From positions 51,785-57,299 of the forward strand of contig FR889226.1 in assembly GCA_000431815.1 (NCBI GenBank): 5,515 nucleotides of DNA, read 5' to 3'. Made by a program: the position numbers and the translations under genes. Positions 1 through 5,288 of the stretch are shown one piece after another. The notes under the pieces were generated by a model. It made no database searches, was not told where the DNA came from, and saw only the letters and a list, made by a program, of their open reading frames with translations. Numbering within the stretch: the first letter of the stretch is position 1; each line of letters begins with the position of its first letter. Source of the stretch: Butyrivibrio sp. CAG:318. GTDB lineage: Bacteria > Bacillota > Clostridia > Lachnospirales > Lachnospiraceae.

Positions 1-159
1 ACGTTCCTGCTGTATCTTAAAAATATCAAGGCTCTCGGTAAGCAACGCTTTACGTCCGATATCTTCCGCCTGTCCATGTCCGGTAACCTTCTCGGCATAT
101 TCCGGAACCATCTCCGGACGATGGATAATATTTACAATAAACTGATCCATTTCTTTCAT
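1..159 (-). CDS. Unrecognised protein, N-terminal 53 residues (runs off the window)
   Basis: An open frame starts with ATG at 159 and stays open for 53 codons to the window edge, so the C-terminus is missing. The start has an AAAGGA ribosome binding site at 169-164, only 4 bases from the ATG. A second ATG three codons on (Met4, base 150) is a possible alternative start. The visible protein begins MKEMDQFIVNIIHRPEMVPE and ends with a mostly charged stretch, LTESLDIFKIQQER. There is no signal peptide or membrane segment, so it is probably cytoplasmic. I do not recognise the family. It follows malG with a 20-base gap and no terminator, so it is very likely the next gene of the malEFG operon. By context it may be a glucan-processing enzyme or an accessory factor, but nothing in these 53 residues shows a catalytic motif. 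Confidence 0.75.
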   Translation of the reverse strand, partial: MKEMDQFIVNIIHRPEMVPEYAEKVTGHGQAEDIGRKALLTESLDIFKIQQER

Positions 160-179
160 AAAATCCTTTCAAGTCTGTT

Positions 180-1022
180 CTAGCCTTTAACGGCTCCACC
201 TGTAACTCCTTCAACATAGAATTTCTGCATAAGTACAAACAATGCTGAAATAGGAATGGAGATTACAATACCTGCTGCACAGAAAAGTGTGAAGTACTGA
301 TTGATAAGTGATTTATCAAGCATTCTGTACAGACCTATGGCTACGGTATACTTGGATGAAATTCCCGCATTAAGTATAATCTTGGCATATACGAAATCCA
401 TCCACGGAACCAGGAAACTGCTTATTACCGTATATACTATAATCGGCCGGCTGAGTGGTAAGATCATCTTAAAGAAAATCTTAGACTCGCTGCATCCGTC
501 TATTTTAGCAGCTTCGCAGAGTGCTCTCGGCACCGTATCAAAGAAACCTTTTGCTATCAGGTATCCAAGTCCCGATGATGCGGAATATACCATTATCAAT
601 CCTAAGTGGTTATTTGTAAGATTGAACATCTTAAGTACAAAGTAAACCGCTATCATCGAGAGCATACCCGGAAAGAGATTCAAGATTACCGCAACATTCA
701 TAAGCGGTTTTCTTGCCTTAAATCTCATTACTGATGTTGCATATGCAACCATCAATATAAACATAGTAGAAATAACACATGTGCAGCATGCTATTACAAA
801 TGTATTAAGGAACCACCTTGGAAACTGAGCAACGGTGTCTGGCTGGAACAGCTGTACATAATGTTTAATGCTCCATTCTTCCGGGAAAAAGCTGCTTGTG
901 TTAATTCCATCGTAACTGCTGAATGATGTGAAAAGGAGCCATACAATAGGGATGAGCCATATTATTGCAAGTACCGCAATCAGCAGATTGTGAAAAAATG
1001 TTTTAAGTCCTTTTTTCTTCAT
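180..1022 (-). CDS. malG: Maltose/maltodextrin-type ABC transporter permease MalG
   Basis: This is a 280-residue integral membrane permease of the binding-protein-dependent ABC importer superfamily, the usual length for MalG. The first membrane helix is near residues 13-32, followed by an external loop with the pattern FFPEEWSIKHYVQLF. Further hydrophobic segments lie near 72-96, 106-131, 138-158, 194-215 and 245-266. The cytoplasmic EAA loop that docks on the ATPase is clear at 170-189 (EAAKIDGCSESKIFFKMILP), with Gly176 conserved and a Cys where Ala is common. SSFLVPWMDFVYAKIIL and the C-terminal YVEGVTGGAVKG match the MalG type; the E. coli protein ends in a similar GxTxGxVKG. Its ATG overlaps the malF stop by one base (TAATG), so translation is probably coupled. 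It pairs with MalF to form the pore. The exact substrate (maltose, maltodextrin or another alpha-glucoside) is inferred. Confidence 0.93.
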   Translation of the reverse strand: MKKKGLKTFFHNLLIAVLAIIWLIPIVWLLFTSFSSYDGINTSSFFPEEWSIKHYVQLFQPDTVAQFPRWFLNTFVIACCTCVISTMFILMVAYATSVMRFKARKPLMNVAVILNLFPGMLSMIAVYFVLKMFNLTNNHLGLIMVYSASSGLGYLIAKGFFDTVPRALCEAAKIDGCSESKIFFKMILPLSRPIIVYTVISSFLVPWMDFVYAKIILNAGISSKYTVAIGLYRMLDKSLINQYFTLFCAAGIVISIPISALFVLMQKFYVEGVTGGAVKG

Positions 1023-2479
1023 TACTGGAACGTCTCCTCTCTGTCACCTTTAATCATTTTGTTAAACGCAACCAGTGTAAATACCGCACATATGATGAAT
1101 ACTACGATACCTATGGCTGAAGCCATCTTGTAATTGTAATAATCCTGTGTCAGCCTGAAAAGCCATGTAACAAGGAGGTCGACTTCCTTTGCCTGTGAAT
1201 TGGCTAATGCCTGGTTGGTTGTTGTATATACACCTTCTGTGAGAAGATATATTACGTTAAAGTTATTTATATTTTTTACAAAGTCCGTAATAAGTGTAGG
1301 TCCTGTTATAAAAAGCATGTACGGCATTGTAATTTTAGCAAAAATCTGTCTTGGCTTGGCTCCGTCAATTCTCGCACTCTCAATCTGATCTGCCGGGAGA
1401 TTCATAAGTACACCTGTTGCTATAAGCATCTGATAAGGAACACCGATCCATATATTAATAAGGATTATCATTACATGTGCCCATCCCGGAGCTGATAAGA
1501 ACGGTATATAACTTGTCGATATAAGACCAATGTCTCTGAGCCACCCCGTAAGACCTATCGTCTTACATATGGTGTTTACAATTCCTCCGTTAGCGAAGAA
1601 GTTTCTTACAAGAAGAAGTGACACGAACTGTGGGACTGCAATTGTCACTACAAATAAAGTTCTCCAGAGTTTCGGAAGCTTGGTTCTCTTATTATTAATA
1701 AGGAGAGAAAGCAAAATACCTCCGATATATGTCGTGAATGTTGCAAAAAAAGCCCACACAAGGGTCCAGCCAAGTATTCTGACAAATGAATAGCCAAACG
1801 TACTTGTCATACCCCCACCGCCGAAAAGCTTCACAAAGTTCGATAAACCGACCCATGAAAAGAGGCTGCTCGGCGGCATATGATTCTGGTCATAATTGGT
1901 AAAAGCCACCAATATAAGCAGTAAAATCGGGATGACTGTAAAAATTACTATGCCCAGAACCGGAAGGGTAAGGAGCGTAATATGGAACTTTTCATCCTTG
2001 TACATTCTTATATCTTCAATAAATGTATTTATATGTTCGCCTTTATCTGCCTTAACCTGAATTTTATAAGAATTTATTGTATTTTTAATCCATACGAAGA
2101 AAAATGCAATCCATACCACAAAACATATAAGCGAATACAGAAGAATTTTAAATGAGTTATCATAATCATTCATTATATTCTTCATAGTGACAGGATCAAA
2201 AATCATCTCTGCCTGAACTGTTCCGAGTGTTCCAAACTTAGGCACATACTGTGATGCAAAAAGTATTGAAAATAATATCACTGCGGCTTCAAGTACCGTC
2301 ATTATTGCTGCTTTTATGAATTGTTTATGTCTCGCATAACCGGCACCCATCCAGATTAGTGATAGTTTGGTAAATATATCACCTTTGGAAACTGCTGTTC
2401 CGAATTCTGCAAAGAAACCGCCAATTCCTTTAAAGAAACGACCGATTGCTTTCGACGGTGTTTTTTTATTATTGGCCAT
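1022..2479 (-). CDS. malF: Maltose/maltodextrin-type ABC transporter permease MalF, with N-terminal extension
   Basis: This is a 485-residue membrane permease and the partner of MalG. The start at 2479 has a strong ribosome binding site (AAGGAGGG, 2491-2484). The first 160 residues are an extension: a cytoplasmic basic start, a segment LIWMGAGYARHKQFIKA at 41-57, hydrophobic helices near 58-76 and 111-131, then a charged linker. The canonical permease core follows from about 165, with a first helix at 168-193, then segments near 233-260, 275-295, 333-358, 387-400 and 452-473. The EAA loop is at 367-386 (ESARIDGAKPRQIFAKITMP). NNFNVIYLLTEG (405-416) and EVDLLVTWLFRLT (432-444) are typical of maltodextrin MalF proteins. 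E. coli MalF has a large periplasmic domain between its third and fourth helices. Here no comparable insert is seen in the core, and the extra length is N-terminal. The stop TAA overlaps the malG ATG. Confidence 0.93.
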   Translation of the reverse strand: MANNKKTPSKAIGRFFKGIGGFFAEFGTAVSKGDIFTKLSLIWMGAGYARHKQFIKAAIMTVLEAAVILFSILFASQYVPKFGTLGTVQAEMIFDPVTMKNIMNDYDNSFKILLYSLICFVVWIAFFFVWIKNTINSYKIQVKADKGEHINTFIEDIRMYKDEKFHITLLTLPVLGIVIFTVIPILLLILVAFTNYDQNHMPPSSLFSWVGLSNFVKLFGGGGMTSTFGYSFVRILGWTLVWAFFATFTTYIGGILLSLLINNKRTKLPKLWRTLFVVTIAVPQFVSLLLVRNFFANGGIVNTICKTIGLTGWLRDIGLISTSYIPFLSAPGWAHVMIILINIWIGVPYQMLIATGVLMNLPADQIESARIDGAKPRQIFAKITMPYMLFITGPTLITDFVKNINNFNVIYLLTEGVYTTTNQALANSQAKEVDLLVTWLFRLTQDYYNYKMASAIGIVVFIICAVFTLVAFNKMIKGDREETFQ

Positions 2480-2494
2480 ATTACCCTCCTTAAC

Positions 2495-2546
2495 CTGCCC
2501 TGTAGGGCAGTTCTTATTGCCATATACTAAACTGCCCGTAGGGGGC
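2495..2546 (-). promoter_or_regulatory. Competing RNA hairpins upstream of the malF ribosome binding site
   Basis: Read on the minus strand, three stems share the same segments. Stem A pairs GCCC (2546-2543) with GGGC (2537-2534). Stem C pairs GGGCAGTT (2537-2530) with AACTGCCC (2512-2505), 8 bp with a 17-base loop. Stem B pairs CTGCCC (2510-2505) with GGGCAG (2500-2495), 6 bp with loop TACA. C excludes both A and B. Stem B ends 3 bases before the malF AAGGAGGG, and none of the stems covers that site directly. The complementarity is seen in the sequence. A role in translation control, mRNA processing or stability is inference. The two GTAGGG-containing blocks also resemble each other, so a remnant of a dispersed palindromic repeat is an alternative. 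Confidence 0.4.
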
Positions 2547-2560
2547 TTTATGTTTTAGTT

Positions 2561-2592
2561 AAGAAAAGGCCTGTATATTTGCATACAGGCCT
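2561..2592 (-). terminator. Intrinsic terminator-like hairpin between malE and malF (probable attenuator)
   Basis: On the minus strand, 13 bases after the malE stop, a perfect 10-bp stem AGGCCTGTAT (2592-2583) / ATACAGGCCT (2576-2567) with a 6-base loop is followed by TTTTCTT (2567-2561). This is the form of an intrinsic terminator. Because malF and malG lie downstream with no clear promoter of their own, partial termination or 3'-end protection of the malE message is more likely than a full stop. Such hairpins after binding-protein genes are a known way to make binding protein in excess over permease. Confidence 0.7.
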
Positions 2593-2605
2593 GTTATTGC
2601 GATTA

Positions 2606-3907
2606 TTATTCTACCGCTGCTTTTGCACCTTCAACCATTGTATCAAGTGCATCCTGAATTGCTTTTTCATCTGTTGCAGATATAGAACCCTGTGCAATCA
2701 TCTCACCGAATGTCTTGGCCGGATCCCAGTACTTAGCACTTACAGTCTGTATAACACCGTATGCGTCCTGAGCTGCACTTGCTGCTATTGCAACATTCTT
2801 AGATACTTCGTCAGAAGCTGCTACTTTCTTGTTGGTAGGTGCAAGCTGACGCTGTTCAAAACGTGTTGCCTGTGACTCCTCGTTGGTAAGGAACTCTGCA
2901 AGAACAGTAGCCCATCCAACATTCTTGGAGTAAGCATTAACACCGAGGAACTTGTATCCTGATACAGAACCCTGCTGTACCTGCTTGCCGTCAAGAGTAT
3001 ATGTCGGAAGCTTTGCAGCTGCATATCCGTCACCGAATACTTTCTGTGCATTCTCTGCATCCCATGTACCTGAAATAACTGCTGCAAGTGTTCCACCTGC
3101 GATCTGGTTAGAGACATCTCCATCAGCAATTGCCATAAATGCCTTGTTAGAAGCAATGTTAAGCATGCTCTGTGTTACCTGTACACCAGTGTAACCATCT
3201 TTGCTTGTTCCGTTGAAATCAATTGCTGTTGTTCCGTCATCATTGAGTCCGGTTGTAAATCCTGCTCCGTAGAAGAATGATGCGTTATACCATCCTGATG
3301 CAAGTGTCATGCCGACTTTCTTGCCTGCCTTATCAGCTGCTGCAAGAAGTGTATCCCATGTAGCTGCATCTTCGTCGGAGATTACTGATGAATCATAGTA
3401 AAGGAAATATCCATTACCACCTGTCATAGGGAATGCCATAAGCTTGCCATCGATGCTTGCTGCTTCTACTGAACCATCGCCGTTAGCTGCCTTGATATCT
3501 GCAACTGACTTCTTAGCATAGTTCTGAAGAGCCGCATCCATATCTTCAATGTTGGCAAGTGCTTTTGCATTGTTAAGATCTACAATCTGATCGCTTGCGA
3601 ATGCAAATACATCAGCTGCTGCCTCAACGTCTGTAAGGACTGTATCCTTAGCTGTTGATTCTGATTCAACACCAATCTCGATATCGAACTTCTGATCCGG
3701 ATATGTTTTCTTAAACTTCTCTACAAGCTCTTTAAGAAGATTCTGATCTTCCTCACCGCCCCATACTCTGAGGCTTACTGTCTCGTTAGATGTACCGGCA
3801 TTTCCTGAGCCGCCGTTGTCTGTACTGCTTGATGTCTTACCGCATGCTGCCATTGAAATTGCCATTGCACCGACAAGACCAAGTGCTAAAACTTTTTTAA
3901 ATTTCAT
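2606..3907 (-). CDS. malE: Maltose/maltodextrin-type ABC transporter substrate-binding lipoprotein MalE
   Basis: This is a 433-residue extracellular solute-binding protein of family 1, a usual length. The start at 3907 has AGGAGG at 3920-3915, 7 bases away. A lipoprotein signal is clear: positive residues KFKK, a hydrophobic core, then lipobox MAAC with Cys22, the only cysteine in the protein. A flexible Ser/Gly/Asn linker (about 23-42) tethers the domain to the membrane. The mature fold begins at SLRVWGGEEDQNLLKELVEK. Other family-like blocks are GNGYFLYYDSSVISDE (164-179), ASGWYNASFFYGAG (203-216), AAVISGTWDAENAQ (275-288) and FEQRQLAPTN (350-359), the last typical of maltodextrin/cyclodextrin binders. 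Aromatic residues W49, Y167, W206, W282 and W394 are candidates for sugar stacking, though this is not shown. It delivers sugar to MalFG. It is the first gene of the operon, and a hairpin follows it. The exact glycan is unproven. Confidence 0.93.
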   Translation of the reverse strand: MKFKKVLALGLVGAMAISMAACGKTSSSTDNGGSGNAGTSNETVSLRVWGGEEDQNLLKELVEKFKKTYPDQKFDIEIGVESESTAKDTVLTDVEAAADVFAFASDQIVDLNNAKALANIEDMDAALQNYAKKSVADIKAANGDGSVEAASIDGKLMAFPMTGGNGYFLYYDSSVISDEDAATWDTLLAAADKAGKKVGMTLASGWYNASFFYGAGFTTGLNDDGTTAIDFNGTSKDGYTGVQVTQSMLNIASNKAFMAIADGDVSNQIAGGTLAAVISGTWDAENAQKVFGDGYAAAKLPTYTLDGKQVQQGSVSGYKFLGVNAYSKNVGWATVLAEFLTNEESQATRFEQRQLAPTNKKVAASDEVSKNVAIAASAAQDAYGVIQTVSAKYWDPAKTFGEMIAQGSISATDEKAIQDALDTMVEGAKAAVE

Positions 3908-3946
3908 AATCTTTCCTCCTGAATTTTTTTATGAATCCATTATCAT

Positions 3947-3962
3947 GTTGCGCTTGCGCAAC
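3947..3962. promoter_or_regulatory. Perfect palindrome, candidate main operator of the malE operon
   Basis: GTTGCGC-TT-GCGCAAC is a perfect 7-2-7 inverted repeat lying about +12 to +27 from the predicted transcription start, where a bound repressor would block RNA polymerase. The neighbouring gene encodes a LacI-family repressor, the obvious candidate binder. The 8-mer TGCGCAAC inside it recurs twice upstream (4076, 4086). In RNA it could also fold as a 6-bp hairpin with loop CAAG in the malE leader, so a post-transcriptional role is possible. Confidence 0.65.
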
Positions 3963-3979
3963 CGATTGTTCATATCTGT

Positions 3980-4008
3980 ATTATAGTCAATGTCACATTT
4001 ATTATCAA
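3980..4008 (-). promoter_or_regulatory. Sigma-A-type promoter of malE
   Basis: On the minus strand, a -35 box TTGATA (4008-4003) and a consensus -10 box TATAAT (3985-3980) are separated by exactly 17 bases. The predicted start is near the A at 3973, giving a leader of about 66 bases before the malE ATG. Five of six -35 bases and all six -10 bases match the consensus. A tandem TTGAC directly before the -10 is not at a usable distance to serve as the -35. Confidence 0.82.
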
Positions 4009-4033
4009 TTCACAGTTTAGATAAAATTCCCAT

Positions 4034-4054
4034 TGAAATTTTGTGCAAATTTCA
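4034..4054. promoter_or_regulatory. 21-bp inverted repeat upstream of the malE promoter, candidate activator site
   Basis: TGAAATTT (4034-4041) and AAATTTCA (4047-4054) form perfect 8-bp arms around the 5-base spacer TGTGC. The centre lies about 70 bases upstream of the predicted malE start, a typical place for a dimeric activator. I cannot name the protein. The arms are AT-rich, which raises the chance of a coincidental palindrome. Confidence 0.45.
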
Positions 4055-4070
4055 CGAATAACGTTTTCGT
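4054..4070. promoter_or_regulatory. LacI-family-like operator with one extra base
   Basis: ACGAATAACGTTTTCGT resembles the LacI-family operator form ACGNAAACGTTTNCGT with its central CG. The right half GTTTTCGT is intact. The left half ACGAATAAC carries one extra base, so the halves are not ideally spaced. A tighter 12-bp reading is AACG-TTTT-CGTT (4060-4071). It starts at the last base of the 21-bp inverted repeat. It may be an auxiliary site for the adjacent LacI-family protein, about 107 bp centre to centre from the downstream palindrome, which would allow looping. Confidence 0.35.
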
Positions 4071-4074
4071 TGAT

Positions 4075-4093
4075 ATGCGCAACAATGCGCAAC
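4075..4093. repeat. Tandem ATGCGCAAC repeat upstream of malE
   Basis: ATGCGCAACAATGCGCAAC holds two head-to-tail copies of ATGCGCAAC with a 10-base period, one helical turn. The core TGCGCAAC is the same as the right arm of the palindrome at 3947-3962, so one protein probably recognises both. Each copy also contains the 6-bp palindrome TGCGCA. It lies about 100-120 bases upstream of the predicted start. Confidence 0.5.
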
Positions 4094-4183
4094 TTTTAGT
4101 TTTTCACATTCCTGACTTCTATTATTCACACTATTTTCACATTCTAAACGCATGTTTTGAATCCTGTCTGCCACCTCATAATC

Positions 4184-4224
4184 AAAAACATCCTTTAACT
4201 GTATTTTATACAGTCAGAGGATGT
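4184..4224 (-). terminator. Intrinsic terminator of the LacI-family gene
   Basis: Beginning 18 bases after the lacI-family stop, the minus strand folds ACATCCT-C-TGACTGTAT / ATACAGTTA-A-AGGATGT with loop AAA and one C-A mismatch (4224-4188), then TTTTT (4188-4184). The stem is about 16 bp, including one G-T pair. It separates the regulator transcript from the malE promoter. The plus strand also has a T-rich run (4226-4231) just after the stem, but no plus-strand gene ends there. Confidence 0.85.
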
Positions 4225-4242
4225 CATTTTTATGTTTAATTA

Positions 4243-5235
4243 CTACTTAGTCGAATCTCTCAATACAACCTGGTAATTAATATCACTCATATCTTCATCA
4301 AGCTTCTCACCAAGTATTTCCAGCAAGGTTCCACAGGCGTTCTCTCCAAGAGTTTTGGTGTTGAAGTGAAGGCTGGTAATCGGCGGATTATTATGTGCAA
4401 GCTGTTTACTGTCATAAAGACTTGCAAGACGTATATCCGATGGTATATTTATATTTTTCTCATTAAGACATTCAATAACAAGGTTGCACACATAATCATC
4501 CATGGCAACCAGGCAGTCGACGTTCAGTGCAAGTGCCTGTTCAACTGCCCTGGATGCTTTGGCATAACTGTCTATATCCATAAAGACAACGGATTTATCA
4601 ACTGTAATACCACGGTTACGATGTGCACGCATAAAGCCTTCCAGTCTGTTCCCAGTAACCTGATATGTCTCATCCCCGCCCAAAATTGCAAGTTTCTTCA
4701 TTCCTTTCATAAGAAGGATTTCCGTAAGTTCCCTGCTTGCTTCCATGTTGTCATTATCGATACACACAACATCTTTCTCACTTGACGAACCTATTACAAC
4801 AAACGGTATTCCTTTTTCCTTGAGAGACCGCTGGGCTGATGTATCCACCATTGAACGGCTTATGATGATTCCATCAATCTTATGATTATTTATCATCCTG
4901 TCAAGCTGTCCATTCACCATGGATATGATTACATCATAATTATTCCTGCCCGCCATCTTGCAGATTCCGTTCATACATTCACGGAAAAAAGCAACTTCAT
5001 TCTCTCCGTAATCAGCCGGAAGGACAAGCGCAATATTATATGTTTTACTCTGCGCAAGTCCTCTTGCCATTACGTTAGGCGAATAATTGTGCGTGTCGAT
5101 AAATTCTTTAACCCTCTGTGTCGTTTCACGACTTATTCTTCCCTTACCGGACAATGCTCTGGACACTGTAGTCTTACTTATTCCAAGTTCCTTCGCAACG
5201 TCATCTATCGTGTATTTCTTGTTAGTAGTATTCAT
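4243..5235 (-). CDS. LacI-family transcriptional repressor, probable regulator of malEFG
   Basis: This is a 330-residue cytoplasmic sugar-responsive repressor, normal for the LacI/GalR family. The N-terminal helix-turn-helix is at 8-34: YTIDDVAKELGISKTTVSRA, then LSGKGRIS. The hinge helix YSPNVMARGLA (51-61) carries the usual PN..AR.L pattern, with Leu60 as the likely minor-groove residue. The effector domain from about 65 resembles periplasmic sugar-binding proteins, with IDNDN (159-163), the family R..GF pattern in GNRLEGF (195-201), and MDD at 245-247. I chose ATG 5235: it has GAGG 9 bases upstream and puts the DNA-binding domain at the very N-terminus. The frame also reaches a GTG at 5268, which would add 11 residues outside the family pattern. 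It ends in a strong terminator, so it is transcribed separately from malE, which it probably represses. I saw no clear promoter in the 53 bases upstream. A malR/mdxR-type role is inferred from position only. Confidence 0.93.
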   Translation of the reverse strand: MNTTNKKYTIDDVAKELGISKTTVSRALSGKGRISRETTQRVKEFIDTHNYSPNVMARGLAQSKTYNIALVLPADYGENEVAFFRECMNGICKMAGRNNYDVIISMVNGQLDRMINNHKIDGIIISRSMVDTSAQRSLKEKGIPFVVIGSSSEKDVVCIDNDNMEASRELTEILLMKGMKKLAILGGDETYQVTGNRLEGFMRAHRNRGITVDKSVVFMDIDSYAKASRAVEQALALNVDCLVAMDDYVCNLVIECLNEKNINIPSDIRLASLYDSKQLAHNNPPITSLHFNTKTLGENACGTLLEILGEKLDEDMSDINYQVVLRDSTK

Positions 5236-5288
5236 TAGTTCTATCCTCGTCCGATAAGCCTTTGCCACTATATCTCATCATATCCGTT

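Larger units (their letters stand above)
4009..4140. repeat. Five TTCAC pentamers on the same helical face upstream of malE
   Basis: TTCAC on the plus strand (GTGAA in the direction of malE transcription) starts at 4009, 4051, 4103, 4125 and 4136. The steps are 42, 52, 22 and 11 bases, each close to a multiple of 10.5. The copy at 4009-4013 abuts the -35 box. The two copies at 4103 and 4136 share a longer match, TTTTCACATTC (4101-4111 and 4134-4144). The positions are seen directly. A shared regulator binding one face of the helix is inference, and the region is AT-rich, so chance is not excluded. Confidence 0.35.

Noticed and set aside
50..238. Minus-strand 62-codon frame bridging malG and the next gene
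   Set aside because: It overlaps the malG end and the start of the downstream gene in a third frame. The 53-codon frame from 159 has the ribosome binding site and sensible operon spacing.
301..645. Plus-strand open frame of 114 codons
   Set aside because: It lies wholly inside malG on the opposite strand, has no family resemblance and no convincing ribosome binding site. malG is clearly the real gene.
2579..2875. Plus-strand 98-codon frame over the malE 3' end
   Set aside because: It is very cysteine-rich, as expected from reading the antisense of Ala/Ala-Thr codons, and it starts inside the hairpin.
2821..3156. Minus-strand 111-codon frame inside malE
   Set aside because: It overlaps malE in another frame, and its composition (Leu, Ser, His, Gln rich) is that of a frame-shifted shadow.
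3947..3962. Catabolite-repression (cre/CcpA) site
   Set aside because: The palindrome does not fit the TGNAANCGNTTNCA pattern: the A and T positions and the central CG spacing fail. I saw no better cre match in 3908-4183.
4033..4239. Plus-strand 68-codon frame in the malE upstream region
   Set aside because: It is Cys/His/Phe-rich, lacks a ribosome binding site and runs through the promoter-upstream repeats and the terminator hairpin, so the non-coding reading explains the DNA better.
4366..4785. Plus-strand open frame of 139 codons
   Set aside because: It is antisense to the LacI-family gene, with a Cys/Ile/Lys-rich composition typical of a shadow frame and no recognisable domain.
5236..5288. 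Dedicated promoter for the LacI-family gene
   Set aside because: TATGAT and TATAGT occur but neither has an acceptable -35 at 16-18 bases, so I do not call one. The gene may use read-through or a weak promoter inside the upstream gene.
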